From NCBI RefSeq assembly GCF_963678635.1, contig NW_026970697.1:62001-126000 (forward strand): a stretch of DNA of 64,000 nt. The letters are read 5' to 3'. The stretch's first letter is position 1; each line of letters begins with the position of its first letter. Shown here in pieces: positions 1 through 12,385 of the stretch. Under the pieces are notes generated by a model that saw only the letters and a list, made by a program, of their open reading frames with translations, made no database searches and had not been told where the DNA came from. The position numbers were made by a program, and so were the translations under genes. The stretch is from Symsagittifera roscoffensis. Lineage: Eukaryota > Xenacoelomorpha > Acoela > Convolutidae.

Positions 1-1445
1 GCTTTTTCGAATAATTCTTGTTCTTACTACTAAGCTCAGGTAATTTCTGATCTAATGGTACCAAGATCAACTGGATCTGTCCAGTTGTTGAAAAGTTATC
101 AGCCAAAACGTCCTTCTTTCTAACTCAAAAATTTTCTCTCATATAGGTTCCGCCTAACTTTTTTCGCAATTCCGTTCTTTTCGACCTGAAAATTATTGAT
201 CCGAGCTCAGAAGGCCTATACTCTTATACTCTTCAAGTTCAATTCAAAAGACCCGATCTAAAACGCTTTAGTTGAGAAAATTTGCGAAAAACTATGATAC
301 CTGTACCCCTCCGGATTGGTGAATCCACCAAATCAAACACGTTAAATCCGATTTCTCTGCAACCCGGAAGGCTTTCGGGTAGCGGGTTTTAAAACTTGTA
401 GATTCACTAGTGGAACTTGTCTGAACAACTATTTTTACTCTTCTATTTCAAAAATTTCAAAAAAATTTCTGATTTTATAGTGTTTCGTACTATCAAAAAT
501 CGCAAAAATTCGGTTTTCGGTACCAAAATAGTTCCAACCACTCCCGAACTCAAATTAACCGGTTCTACCTTTTATAGTAGTGCAATTACGATATAACACA
601 CTAACTTAGCGCTTTTTTCCGTTTCAAAAAATATCCATATATCAAAAATCGCGATTTGTGGGGGGATCAGAATATCGCTATTTTGACCCTAAAAACCGGT
701 CTACTTTCTGTGTTTTTCACTGAAAAACGATATAGGAGTTTTAACATAGGCTATATAAGTAATAATATTAGTAAAACTATGCCCCTCCGGTTTTGTTTAA
801 TATCCGAATTAAGGCGCTTAACTCGGATATTCGCAGTTCGGTGAAAGGTCACTACAGTGCAGCACTGACGAGCCCCCCACAGATTACCCCCTTACTTTTT
901 GTACCAAAAGGGATACAAAACTTGTTAACGATACCCAACAGTCGATTGCTGTTGTCGTTGCGCCCCTTGTTGTTGCTCCTTGTACTGCTTGCCGGATCAG
1001 TCTTCTCCCAAGACCCTTCTGAATTGAGCGCAAATCAGCACACCCTTCCGGATTGAGCGCAGTTTATCATTACCGTGCTAAAAGGCTCAAATAACTCTAC
1101 AGTACAAGCCTCACAAACAGGCCACAAAATTGATCGTAACAATCCTGACTGATATAAATGCCTGTAATAAAACTATATCTATCAACAACAAACGGGGGGG
1201 TCGGATCACATCTTGTCTGGGGAGATGATTTCTACTGATTTTTTTTATTTTTTTACTGTTTTTGGTTTTTTTGGTTAATTTTTTATATTTTTTGTTTTTC
1301 TTGGGTAGTATACTACTTTTTGTTTGGTTTTATATATATCTCTAAGTGTTTTTGGTCAGGGAACGAGGGGACGGCCGATCCTCCCACCCTTCTTGGTTCG
1401 TGAATTTTCGGTCTTAACTAGGTTAAAAAGCTATTCACGGTAATC
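1..1445. other. AT-rich stretch without a supported gene
   Basis: I see no convincing coding sequence here. A 1.1-kb-long low-complexity character ends in a T-rich block at about 1229-1345. Short blocks resembling the middle of the R repeat (CCCTCCGGATT followed by CCGGAAGGCT) occur at about 305-375 and around 785 and 1045, so part of this stretch may be a much-diverged relative of R. A short plus-strand open frame at 793-1056 has a hydrophobic leucine-rich middle but no homology I recognise. Confidence 0.5.
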
Positions 1446-2001
1446 TCCTAGCTTCTCATCCTTATCAAAATGAATTCAGATGTTAATTAAATTTAACTCA
1501 GGACATGGCAGGGAAGCTAAAAGTTTATTCAAGATAATAAAAGTTCCAGTCCTGAGACCCCTCCGGATTTTCGAATCCGGGGAAATAAGAGTCTTATCTT
1601 CCTTCCGGAAGGCTGTCTTCCACCCTTCACCGTTGTTCGCAACGGCCTTGCAACTTTTGTAGCGACACAATAGTTGCAACTCGGAGCGGTCTCTGCTACT
1701 TCTGCAATTCATTGTTGTTTTTCAATCACAATCTTCGCTGTTATCGCTATCGCAACTAATGTTGTTGTGTTTCTTTTCTGTTTTTCTGCCAAATAGGCCG
1801 TTTTTGACGTTTCTGAGAATTGTTACGTCATCACTTCGAAAATTTATAATTTAGGAAGTTCCGAATCATTCAGCCTTCACGATTTGTCCAATCGTTCGAA
1901 TAACGTTCTTATTCCTTCTAAATCGCCAATTCGGAAGGTTCGCTGCTAAAAACTCGAAATCGCCGAATCTGCATTTTGGCACATTCTGGTCGAATTTCAC
2001 A
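1446..2001 (-). repeat. R1, LTR-like repeat, left copy
   Basis: About 555 bp, collinear with 54759-55324 in the same orientation, sharing the start CTCCTAGCTTCTCATCC and the end ATTCTGGTCGAAT followed by TCACA. Read on the minus strand it begins TGTGA, as an LTR would. It contains a stem-loop at 1648-1679 whose right copy has perfect 13-bp arms. Its higher-coordinate edge abuts the truncated end of the P0 Polinton, so this is probably a solo LTR or a fragment. The lower edge is not sharply defined. Confidence 0.6.
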
Positions 2002-2220
2002 CATAATCAAAACTTGTCAACTGGACAAAGGTTATTGAACACTGGTCTAGAGTCTAGGTTGAATAAATTTCTTGGGTTTTCGATTAAACATCATTCATTA
2101 TCTGCTTTTTCTGGAGATTTAGGTGTGAAGAAAAACAAAATAGATAGTACAGAGACAATAACAATGCAAAGTTCCAATAAACTTACAACATTTTACAGGA
2201 ACCTGAAAATCCAAAAAACC

Positions 2221-3424
2221 TAAAGTTTTTAGCTACTGTTCCGAATTTGTCAAATTGATCATTTGATGCTCTTTTTCCGAAGACTATCACTTCCGTTTTT
2301 TGCTCCAAGGGAAACTGAAAAAACATTTCTCATCTCAAGCTTTCTCCACTGAATTCTGGATAATGCAAAACTCATCTGCATCCTGTAGTGAGGTCATGTC
2401 AAAAACTAGAATATAGTGAGTTTGCTCTTAAACCCCCGAATATTTATAAGCTCTCTTAATTGAAATTGCTGATAGCTGAAAGGTTTTTCATGAAAAGATC
2501 CTGCAACAGCTGAAATTGTTTTCAATGCAACAGCTATTCTTCTTATTGGGGCGTTATTGAATCTGTTTTCTCGTATGAATTAGTTTTGACGAGATGGAAT
2601 GATAAAGATTCTTGCTACAGTTTCCATGTTTTGTATTGAGCACATTCTCTTTCCAGATTCCCTTACAAGTATTGATGATCAGGTTGAGCAACTAAAATTC
2701 ATCTAGCAAACAGCGAACAGTCATTAACATTCAGACTGACATTTGGATTATTAGATATCATGTAAAGATAAGGTCTAGCTAGAATTAGTTTAAATCGAAC
2801 TTTGGTAATTGGTAGTAACAATTTTTAGCAAGAAAAAAAATCAATGGCAAGCATCCCATAGAGTGAAAAAAATATACCTGTTCCTTAAGAATTTGCTCTA
2901 TCAGTGAACGGATGCATCAGGAAATTCTTCAAAACTGTATACAAATGACAAGCCAGTATTCCTTTATTACTCACTGCGGACGAGTTGACTTCGTTCGATA
3001 TTTGTGCCCTATGAGGATATAATCCATTGGCGTTGTAAGCCATTGTATTGTTAAAATAAACTTCACAGTTGGAGAACAGAGAGTGTAGTAGATTGTTTTA
3101 TTAAATTAAGTATTCTTGTGGTTCATCATCTGAATCATCCTCGGATTTTGCTTTATGTTCTGCTTTTTCTTATTTTGAAAGCATCAAACAATATTGCTTT
3201 GAATAGTTGAAGCTTTAAACTAAGATGGGTATCACGCATATCCAAGTAGATATTATGATCGGTTTCAAACGCAAACTCAATACTGCTTTCAGCCAGAGAT
3301 GAGCTGGGGAAAACTTCTTGTGTGTAAGATTATATAATTATTTCCAAAACTGGGACTTTATCAAAAATCTCCAATGAAGAATTTGTAAAAGCTCCGTACC
3401 AAAATGATTTTGGTTTACACTCAT
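2221..3424 (-). pseudogene. Polinton major capsid protein (double jelly-roll MCP) pseudogene, array unit 1
   Basis: The first of four tandem MCP remnants. The MCP of Polinton/adintovirus elements is the structural protein related to the F54H12.2-like family. The ATG equivalent is at 3422-3424 and the C-terminal end is near 2221. The reading is broken by frameshifts and stops and lacks ~105 bp in the C-terminal third. Segments such as FDKVPVLE and DRNIYLDMRDTHL mark the N-terminal domain. It cannot encode an intact capsid protein. Confidence 0.65.
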
Positions 3425-3801
3425 TTTATATTGTCAGAAATGTTTTTGTGAGAGCGACTGTTTTCCGATCAATTTTTTTCGAGATATGGATCTGGTTCTA
3501 CCAGTTTGACGTTTGTATTTCTTTTTTCCACCTCGCAATTGTTTCCGAACTGTTTTTTGGCACATTCTGGTCGAATTTCACCCATAATCAAAACTTATCA
3601 ACTGGACAAAGGTTATTGAACACTGGTTTAGAGTCTAGGTTGAAGAATTTTCTTGGGTTTCCCATTAAACATCATTCATTATCTGCTTTTTCTGGAGATT
3701 TAGGTGTGAAGAAAAACAAAATAGATAGTACAGAGACAATAACAATGCAAAGTTCCAAAAAACCTACAACATTTTACAGGAACCTGAAAATCCAAAAAAC
3801 C

Positions 3802-5006
3802 TAAAAGTTTTAGCTACTGTTCCGAATTTGTCAAATTGAACATTTGATGCTCTTTTTCCGAAGACTATCACTTCCGTTTTTTGCTCCAAGGGAAACTGAA
3901 AAAACATTTCTCATCTCAAGCTTTCTCCACTATTTTCTGGATAATGCAACTTTTCATCTGCATCCTGTAGTGAGGTCATGTCAAAAACTAGAATATAGTG
4001 AGTTTGCTCTAAAACCCCCGAATAATTTTAAGCTCTCTTAATTGAAATTGGTGATAGCTGAAAGGTTTTTCATGAAAAGATCCTGCAACAGCTGAAATTG
4101 TTTTCAATGCAACAGCTATTCTTCTTATTGGGGCGTTATTGAATCTGTTTTCTCGTATGAAGTAGTTTTGACGAGATGGAATGATAAAGATTCTTGCTAC
4201 AGTTTCCATGTTTTGTATTGAGCACATTCTCTTTCCAGATTCCCTTACAAGTATTGATGATCAGGTTCAGCAACTAAAATTCATCTAGCAAACAGCGAAC
4301 AGTCATTAACATTCAGACTGACCTTTGGATTATTAGATATCATGTAAAGATAAGGTCTAGCTAGAATTAGTTTAAATCGAACTTTGGTAATTGGTAGTAA
4401 CAATTTTTAGCAAGAAAACAAATCAATGGCAAGCATCCCATAGAGTGAAAAAAATATCCCTGTTCCTTAAGAATTTGCTCTATCAGTGAACGGATGCATC
4501 AGGAAATTCTTCGAAACTGTATACAAATGACAAGCCAGTATTCCTTTATTACTCACTGCGGACGAGTTGACTTCGTTCGATATTTGTGCCCTATGAGGAT
4601 ATAATCCATTGGCGTTGTAAGCCATTGTATTGTTAAAATAAATTTCACAGTTGGAGAACAGAGAAAAGAGTAGATTGTTTTATTAAATTAAGTATTCTTG
4701 TGGTTCATCATCTGAATCATCCTCGGATTTTGCTTTATGTTCTGCTTTTTCTTATTTTGAAAGCGTCAAACAAAATTGCTTTGAATAGTTGAAGCTTTAA
4801 ACTAAGATGGGTATCACGCATATCCAAGTAGATATTACGATCGGTTTCAAACGCAAACTCAATACTGCTTTCAGCCAGAGATGAGCTGGGGAAAACTTCT
4901 TGTGTGTAAGATGATATAATTATTTCCAAAACTGGGACTTTATCAAAAATCTCCAATGAAGAATTTGTAAAAGCTCCGTACCAAAATGATTTTGTTTTAC
5001 ACTCAT
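3802..5006 (-). pseudogene. Polinton MCP pseudogene, array unit 2
   Basis: Same organisation as unit 1, with the ATG equivalent at 5004-5006. An open stretch at 4735-4956 covers the N-terminal domain (IFDKVPVLEIIISS, DRNIYLDMRDTHL). Another at 4009-4227 covers the middle, with IPSRQNYF followed by NNAPIRRIAVA, the best-conserved block of this MCP family in the window. Frame changes separate the two. Confidence 0.65.
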
Positions 5007-5389
5007 TTTAAATTGTCAGAAATGTTTTTGTGAGAGCGACTGTTTTCCGATCAATTTTTTTCGAGATATGGATCTGGTTCTACCAGTTTGACGTTTGTAT
5101 TTCTTTTTTCCACCTCGCAATTGTTTCCGAACTGTTTTTTTTTTGGCACATTCTGGTCAAATTTCACACATAATCAAAACTTGTCAACTGAACAAAGGTT
5201 ATTGAACACTGGTTTAGAGTGTAGGTTGAAGAATTTTCTTGGGTTTTCGATTAAACATCATTCATTATCTGCTTTTTCTGGAGATTTAGGTGTGAAGAAA
5301 AACAAAATAGATAGTACAGAGACAATAACATTGCAAAGTTCCAAAAACTTACAACGTTTTACAGGAACCTGAAAATCCAAAAAACCTAA

Positions 5390-6592
5390 AATTTTTAGCT
5401 ACTGTTCCGAATTTGTCAAATTGAACATTTGATGCTCTTTTTCCGAAGACTATCAATTCCGTTTTTTGCTCCAAGGGAAACTGAAAAAACATTTCTCATC
5501 TCAAGCTTTCTCCACTAAATTCTGGATAGTGCAACTTTTTATCTGCATCCTGTAGTGAGGTCATGTCAAAAACTAGAATATAGTGAGTTTGCTCTTAAAC
5601 CCCCGAATAATTATAAGCTCTCTTAATTGAAATTGGTGATAGCTGAAAGGTTTTTCATGAAAAGATCCTGCAACAGCTGAAATTGTTTTCAATGCAACAG
5701 CTATTCTTCTTATTGGGGCGTTATTGAATCTGTTTTCTCGTATGAATTAGTTTTGACGAGATGGAATGATAAAGATTCTTGCTACAGTTTCCATGTTTTG
5801 TTTTGAGCACATTCTCTTTCCAGATTCCCTTACAAGTATTGATGATCAGGTTGAGCAACTAAAATTCATCTAGCAAACAGCGAACAGTCATTAACATTCA
5901 GACTGACATTTGGATTATTAGATATCATGTAAAGATAAGGTCTAGCTAGAATTAGTTTAAATCGAACTTTGGTAATTGGTAGTAACAATTTTTAGCAAGA
6001 AAACAAATCAATGGCAAGCATCCCATAGAGTGAAAAAAAATATCCCTGTTCCTTAAAAATTTGCTCTATCAGTGAACGGATGCATCAGAAAATTCTTCGA
6101 AACTGTATACAAATGACAAGCCAGTATTCCTTTATTACTCACTGCGGACGAGTTGACTTCGTTCGATATTTGTGCCCTATGAGGATATAATCCATTGGCG
6201 TTGTAAGCCATTGTATTGTTAAAATAAACTTCACAGTTGGAGAACAGAGAATGTAGTAGATTGTTTTATTAAATTAAGTATTCTTGTAGTTCATCATCTG
6301 AATCATCCTCGGATTTTGCTTTATGTTCTGCTTTTTCTTATTTTGAAAGCATCAAACAAAATTGCTTTGAATAGTTGAAGCTTCAAACTAAGATGGATAT
6401 CACGCATATCCAAGTAGATATTACGATCGGTTTCAAACGCAAACTCAATACTGCTTTCAGCCAGAGATGAGCTGGGGAGAACTACTTGTGTGTAAGATTA
6501 TATAATTATTTCCAAAACTGGGACTTTATCAAAAATCTCCAATGAAGAATTTGTAAAAGCTCCGTACCAAAATGATTTTGGTTTACACTCAT
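5390..6592 (-). pseudogene. Polinton MCP pseudogene, array unit 3
   Basis: Third tandem copy, with the ATG equivalent at 6590-6592. It carries small private substitutions and A-run length changes against its neighbours but the same shared internal deletion. No frame is open over the full length. Confidence 0.6.
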
Positions 6593-6969
6593 TTTATATT
6601 GTCAGAAATGTTTTTGTGAGAGCGACTGTTTTCCGATCAATTTTTTTCGAGATATGGATCTGGTTCTACCAGTTTGACGTTTGTATTTCTTTTTTCCACC
6701 TCGCAATTGTTTCCGAACTGTTTTTTGGCACATTCTGGTCGAATTTTACACATAATCAAAACTTATCAACTGGACAAAGGTTATTGAACACTGGTTTAGA
6801 GTCTAGGTTGAAGAATTTTCTTGGGTTTCCCATTAAACATCATTCATTATCTGCTTTTTCTGGAGATTTAGGTGTGAAGAAAAACAAAATAGATAGTACA
6901 GAGACAATAACAATGCAAAGTTCCAAAAAACTTACAACATTTTACAGGAACCTGAAAATCCAAAAAACC

Positions 6970-8166
6970 TAAAATTTTTAGCTACTGTTCCGAATTTGTC
7001 AAATTGAACATTTGATGCTCTTTTTCCGAAGATTATCACTTCCGTTTTTTGCTCCAAGGGAAACTGAAAAAAAAAACATTTCTCATCTCAAGCTTTCTCC
7101 ACTAAATTCTGGATAATGCAACTTTTCATCTGCATCCTGTAGTGAAGTCATGTCAAAAACTAGAATATAGTGAGTTTGCTCTTAAACCCCCGAATAATTA
7201 TAAGCTCTCTTAATTGAAATTGGTGATAGCTGAAAGGTTTTTTATGAAAAGATCCTGCAACAGCTGAAATTGTTTTCAATGCAACAGCTATTCTTCTTAT
7301 TGGGGCGTTATTGAATCTGTTTTCTCGTATGAATTAGTTTTGACAAGATGGACAGATAAAGATTCTTGCTACAGTTTCCATGTTTTGTATTGAGCACATT
7401 CTCTTTCCAGATTCCATTACAAGTATTGATGAAGATTGTTGAGCAACTAAAATTCATCTAGCAAACAGCGAACAGTCATTAACATTCAGACTGATATTTG
7501 GATTTTTAGATATCATGTAAAGATAAGGTCTAGCTCGAATTAGTTTAAATCGAACTTTGGTAATTGGTAGTAACAATTTTTAGCAAGATAACAAATCAAT
7601 GGCAAGCATCCCATAGAGTGAAAAAAATATCCCTGTTCCTTAAGAATTTGCTCTATCAGTGAACGGATGCATCAGAAAATTCTTCGAAACTGTATACAAA
7701 TGACAAGCCAGAATTCCTTTATTACTCACTGCTGACGAGTTGACTTCGTTCGATATTTGTGCCCTATGAGGATATAATCCATTGGCGTTGTAAGCCATTG
7801 TATTGTTAAAATAAACTTCACAGTTGTAGTAGACTGTTTTATTAAATTAAGTAACCTTGTGGTTCCTCATCTGAATCATCCTCGGATTTTGCTTTATGTT
7901 CTGCTTTTTCTTATTTTGAAAGCATCAAACAATATTCCTTTGAATAGTTGAAGCTTTAATTTAAGATGGGTATCACGCATATCCAAGTAGATATTACGAT
8001 CGGTTTCAAACGCAAAGTCAGTACTGCTTTCAGCCAGAGATGAGCTGGGGAAAATTTCTCGTGTGTAAGATGATATAATTATTTCCAAAACTGGGACTTT
8101 ATCAAAAATCAGCAATGAAGAATTTGTGAAAGCTCCGTACCAAAAATGACTTTGGTTTACACTCAT
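6970..8166 (-). pseudogene. Polinton MCP pseudogene, array unit 4
   Basis: Fourth copy, the one adjacent to the intact order of P0 genes. The N-terminal 90 codons are open (7894-8166) from an ATG at 8164-8166, only about 10 bp after the stop of the core-protein gene at 8176. That close spacing matches a core-then-MCP arrangement. It also shows that this unit is the template from which the others were copied, because only here does the upstream gene continue past the unit boundary. Confidence 0.7.
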
Positions 8167-8175
8167 TTTATATTG

Positions 8176-8549
8176 TCAAAAATGTTTTTGCGAGAGCGAC
8201 TGTTTTCCGAGCAATTTTTTTCGAGAGATGGATCTGGTTCTACCAGTTTGACGTTTGTATTTCTTTTTTCCACCTCCCAATTGTTTCCGAACTGTTTTTG
8301 TTCCAACATCTTTTGCAATTTTTTTTGAGTTTTTTACGTCCACTAACAACTTCCTCAATCTCTGGAGTAGCGAATTCAAACAAATCTGCCCCAATTCTTT
8401 TTGCAGCTGGGACTATATGTTTTTTAATGAAAAAGAATTGCAGTTCTCCCAAGAGTTTGTGCAAGAGCTCCAAAACCTCTTCCACGTTGTCTAGCCTGTC
8501 CTCGAAAAATAGGGATTCCAGCTGAATTTTGAGCAACCAATTCCTATAA
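8176..8549 (-). pseudogene. Polinton small basic core protein (adenovirus pX/pVI-like) pseudogene, P0
   Basis: Immediately upstream of MCP on the minus strand. The N-terminal frame (from about 8549) reads ARQRGRGFGALAQTLG. After frame changes the middle reads VPAAKRIGADLFEFA and the C-terminus reads VGTKTVRKQLGGGKKKYKRQ, ending QSLSQKHF before a stop at 8176. It is rich in Lys/Arg/Gly, as expected for a DNA-condensing or core peptide of adenovirus-like elements. The functional label is by position and composition. The expected ATG reads TTG here, and at least two frame changes make it non-functional. Confidence 0.55.
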
Positions 8550-8639
8550 AGCTTAAATCAAAAATGATTATTCGAAATCTTTTGTGTCCGTAGCAATTAC
8601 TAGAGTTTTCTCTTGTTTCGATATCTCTTAGTTCTATCT

Positions 8640-9275
8640 TGATACAATGCAAAATAGTTTTCAATAATTGTAAAAGACTGATAATTCATGTACTGTCCTG
8701 TAGAATTTATGTCTCTTTTTTTACTTTGGAAATGAATGGAATACAACGCAATAAGGGAGTTTTTGTATCACCGACTATGTTATATTCTATAGTGACACTA
8801 TATATCATCAAAAAAAGTCTTTCTATAATGTCGGAAGAGTATTAAGGACCATGTGTTCCTTCTTCTTTCATTATAACCCCTGTTTGATTTTGTTCTAAAT
8901 CACAACATAAAAAAATAAATTCAGTCAGAACTTTGAATAAAAAACACTGATCGGTTCTCAGGTAACTGAACGGCAACCCTTAGTTTAATTATCTCTACTG
9001 ATACATAGATTCCGTTATATTCAAATGCTTGAGCACCTAGACGTTCTCGAAATTTTTTGTTCATGACTACAACAATATCAACAATACTTGGATACAATGC
9101 TGGTCAGTATGCAACGGTACAACCTTTTTTCTCCTCAGAAGTTTCCCTACCATCTACGATTGTAAACGTTCCCACTGTAACATTTTGGTACAAAGAAAGG
9201 TATGATATTTCTGAAATAGCAACCTCCCATTCTCCCTTCAATTATAATTGTTCGGGTAGAAAGTTTGTAAAATAA
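8640..9275 (-). pseudogene. Polinton minor capsid (penton-like) protein pseudogene, P0
   Basis: The minus strand reads KGEWEVAISEISYLSLYQNV near the N-terminus and GIYVSVEIIKLRVAVQLPEN in the middle; after a frame change the C-terminal part reads EYNIVGDTKTPLLRCIPFIS. The same protein, in one frame with several stops, is found in P1 at 21018-21562. The GEWEVA start and position between integrase and core/MCP genes fit the single jelly-roll minor capsid protein of Polintons. In-frame stops are visible. Confidence 0.55.
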
Positions 9276-9399
9276 CTAAGGTTGTCATTCGTATAACGAC
9301 TAAACGAAGCATTGAAAACTAACACAATAGTAAAAAAAATTCATGACAACTGATCGATAGAAATTTAGTTTAAAAAATTATTTAACATTTTCTCAGCGA

Positions 9400-10353
9400 T
9401 TTTTTCTTAAAAATTTCCGAACATTTCTTCTTTGTCGAGATCTTTGATGATGTATGTAGGTGGCTTTCTTGTAGTTAATGTCGAATATTCAAAAACTTTA
9501 ACTGTAGTTTGTGGTTTTTATCATTTTCGGAACGGACTATCCTTTTTTTGAAATTCTCACTCTGTCCCCAGCTTGAATTTTAGTTTCTCATACCATTTTA
9601 GAGGTTTATTGTACAGAACTGAGAGGAAATAAGTATTTTTGATATCTCTAGATGGTTTCCCAATAGATCTAAGGACGCAACAATTATTTGTAGACACAAA
9701 TTGCGGCAACTTGTGAATGAATTTTTCACCATGATCTTCTATTTAGCGGTAACTTATATGTTTTAAGAATGAATGGCTCTCTCTGCAAATGCAGTTTTCA
9801 TTTCACTCATTGTCGAAAGAACTGTAATGCTTTTTTCCTTGCAAAATTGTTTGAAAGTTCCCCCATATTCTGTTCCTTTATCAACCCAAAGCTTTTTTCG
9901 AGAAATCATTTTTTTGAATGCTTGCAAAATGTCTTTGGCATGTTTAGTTTTCATTGCTTAAACTCTGACAAATCGCGAAAAAACAACAACAGCAACCAAT
10001 AAACTTTTTTCTCCATAATTTTGACTCGCCAGTTTGTCTACAACTGCCAAATCTATACATTAAATTTCATTGATTTAATTTGAAAAACTTTTGAAAACTC
10101 CTGATTGGTGGACCAGTTTTCTATACGATGTCTAGCTTTGTGAAATCTTTTCTACTTTAAATTTTGATAAACCACTCGCTTTACTCAAGTTTTGAAGATA
10201 ACCGTACGCAGCTCTATCCCTAGAATGCAATCTGTTCAAACTTACTTTTTCAGATTTGAAAGGGATCCAAGTTCCTCTGTGTTTCGCTTTGGCATTCTTT
10301 TTGATAACAAGTTTAGGAATAAATTGAGTTGCTTCCAAAATAGTAAAGTACAT
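9400..10353 (-). pseudogene. Polinton retroviral-like integrase (rve, DDE) pseudogene, P0
   Basis: The N-terminal part (10132-10353) reads EKVSLNRLHSRDRAAYGYLQ. The catalytic core shows the three acidic positions: CIDLAVVDKLA at about 10040, WVDKGTEYGG at about 9900 and AFAERAIHS at about 9770. The C-terminal domain follows (SPFRK, then TTRKPPTYIIKDLDKEEMFG near 9420). The enzyme would join linear element DNA to the host chromosome, giving 6-bp target duplications. Several in-frame stops interrupt it, but unlike P1 all three catalytic regions are still present. Confidence 0.8.
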
Positions 10354-10659
10354 ATCGAGACAGTCAATATTTTTTTAGCTTTAACGCACACACACTATCT
10401 ACAAATGATTCTTTTATGTCTCGAGTATCCAGTATGATAATTTTTGACTGACTTAGTCTAATTCTAGAAGAATTCAAAATTGAATCAATATGGTGTTTTT
10501 TTTACTAATCATTTTCAACTTTGCATTTACAGCACAGTAAATAGAATAATAATTTTTTGGTACGATCACTTCTTTTTCTTGTTTTTGTTCCAATTTTTTT
10601 TTTGGAAGTGTACTTTGTGATTGATAACTTGAGTAAGAAATTGGAAGAAACTGATCCAT
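10320..10659 (-). pseudogene. Uncharacterised small Polinton protein ('gene Q'), P0
   Basis: Lies directly upstream of the integrase. It starts MDQFLPISYSSYQSQSTLPK from an ATG at 10657-10659 and reaches a C-terminal YFTILEATQF. In this copy a frame change fuses its end with the integrase N-terminus. P1 has the counterpart at 22100-22465, where the two overlap in different frames. Length is about 110-130 residues when pieced together by eye. Function unknown. Confidence 0.45.
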
Positions 10660-10897
10660 ACTTTGTCATTCATTCAATGACAAAAAGAATGATAACAGAT
10701 GATAATTGTAAGCCTTTTGGCGAGCTCAAAATAGTTCTACTTTTATGGAGTGAAGTTCTTCTTCGAATTTTTTAAGTCTATTTTTGGAGATCTTTTAGCT
10801 CGCCTCGTAGCAAGTTTTCTAGACATTCGCTGAGAAGTTCAATGAAAATTTTATGACAAGGGAGGATGAAGTCTTTTGAAAGTTTTTGGGAAAACGT

Positions 10898-11570
10898 TTA
10901 AAATAATGGGAGTATAGAAACGTATTGTATGTCCCTGGTCCAAAAAAGTTGTTTTTGTTCCTGCTGTAGATAAAATTTTGATGGAACTGAACCGCTGTTT
11001 GTGCAAAATTTTAGCAAATCAGTTGTTCTTAGAGCTAAATCAATGAGTAAATGACCATAAGGAGTAGATATTGCATCTTGATACCACTCTTTCAATTGTG
11101 ATCCTAGACCTAGTTGTTGACTTAATGTATTGCTTTGTAAAACATCTCTTGCTGTTTTGAACAAGACTATGTGTGTGTTTTGCAACTCAACATCTCTACC
11201 CATTTTGCTTTGATGAAACAATTTATGCTTAATATATATTGTATTCAGTCAAATGTGTCTTCAAGCAGTAGCAATTTTACAAATTGCTTAAAAGTTGAAA
11301 ACTCTTCACAAGAGTCATCAAACATTAACAAATATTTTATTTCATTCTTGGGAAGGTTTTCAATCCGTTCAAAGTCAACTCCTTGGATAAAATAAAGTTT
11401 TTTTTTGCATTTGTCCATAAAGAGGTCGATAATGTTGATAAAGGTAAAAAAAAAATTTGTAAAATTTCGGTTGAATTGTACTAATTTTTAACCATTTTTA
11501 CTCGTTCTTTGGTAAAAATGACTTTATTCATAGCGTTGGAGAAGGTAGAATATATATGACTGTAATTGAT
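10898..11570 (-). pseudogene. Polinton packaging ATPase (FtsK/HerA type) pseudogene, P0
   Basis: The C-terminal part (10898-11221) reads LQNTHIVLFKTARDVLQ and HLLIDLALRTTDLLK, typical of this ATPase family. Upstream, a Walker B-like segment, YLLMFDDSCEEF, lies near 11320. The expected Walker A segment is missing: against P1, about 54 bp are absent near 11500, exactly the part that encodes the P-loop. The protein would drive genome packaging into capsids; this copy is dead. Confidence 0.65.
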
Positions 11571-11879
11571 AAAAATGCTACCCGAACTGTTGTTATTTCA
11601 TATGCAGTGGATAACTTTATTTGAACGTTTGCACATGCTAGTAATTAAAATTATGAAAACAAAATTGGCACATAAAAACAAAAAGAGATCTATTACATTT
11701 ACGTTCAAACAAGTTTCATGATTCTCGTTCGTGATTTTCTTCATCAAAAACAAAATTTCCGAAATTTATAGTCTTGTCGCATTGATTGACCATTTTACTC
11801 TAGAAAGGAAACGTTGACGATGAAATTTAATTAAAGTTTAAAAAAGGTAGTACACTAGGATTGTTGAAAAAACATCGAG

Positions 11880-12382
11880 TCCAAGTTCCATATGCAAATG
11901 CTTTTTTTCTGCACAGTGAAGAGATTTTGCATGACGAAATGGGTAGTTGCTAGACCTCCAATCATATTATTTATCTTTGAATATCAAAATCTGAACTTTA
12001 GGGCAAGCGTAGTCATCCAATTGAATAATTTTTGCTTCGAAAAATTCTAACAGAATCTTGCATTTTTCATACACTTTTGCAAAAATTTCCGTTTCTCTGG
12101 CTTCTAGTTTTTTCTGTATTTTTTTCAAATCAGCATATTTTTCATGACCGCTGCTCCAACTAGTTCCATGAAAATACTTTGTACACCAAAAAGATTGGAG
12201 TGTTGGTTAGAATTTTTGTGAGGAACAAAGGAATATCCTAAATTTTGTCCATCCTTATAACCTCCTAATTCCTTCACCGTGTTGTTTTCAATACATTCAA
12301 TATCCAAAACAACAAGGCTTGTTCTGTTAACTGGTTGTTCTGGAGTTTCTGGGTTAATATGATTAACAATCGAACAATGCAT
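11880..12382 (-). pseudogene. Conserved Polinton protein with VLDIEC start and HG-SW motif, P0
   Basis: The N-terminal segment LVVLDIECIENNTVKELGGY is followed, after a frame change, by FHGTSWSSGHEKYADLKK, then YEKCKILLEFFEAKI, DDYACPKVQ and a late SNYPFRHAKSLHCAEKKA. P1 (23740-24215) and the B region (52336-52770) keep the same order, the latter with HYLHGIHWERG. The opening hydrophobic-D-x-E is reminiscent of DEDD exonucleases, but I cannot place the other catalytic residues, so function is left open. Confidence 0.45.
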
Positions 12383-12385
12383 ATA

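Larger units (their letters stand above)
1978..8299. repeat. Tandem array of four ~1.58-kb units containing MCP pseudogenes
   Basis: Four near-identical direct units start at 1978, 3559, 5145 and 6727 (spacings 1581, 1586 and 1582), each beginning GGCACATTCTGG; the last ends at 8299. Each unit runs from the last ~24 bp of the R repeat, through a minus-strand Polinton MCP pseudogene, into the 3' part of the core-protein gene. All units share an internal loss of roughly 105 bp relative to the MCP at 14684-15995, so that deletion came before the amplification. Confidence 0.9.

Noticed and set aside
793..1056. Plus-strand 87-codon frame with a leucine-rich stretch as a secreted or membrane peptide
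   Set aside because: The hydrophobic run is internal, the start is not preceded by a promoter, and nothing matches it.
3448..3804. 118-codon plus-strand frame, repeated at 6616-6972
   Set aside because: It crosses the joint between tandem units and is antisense to the MCP and core-protein genes; it exists only because of the duplication.
1978..8299. Reading the 1.58-kb array as a satellite or CRISPR-like array
   Set aside because: The unit is a whole decayed capsid gene, with only four copies and no short repeat/spacer structure.
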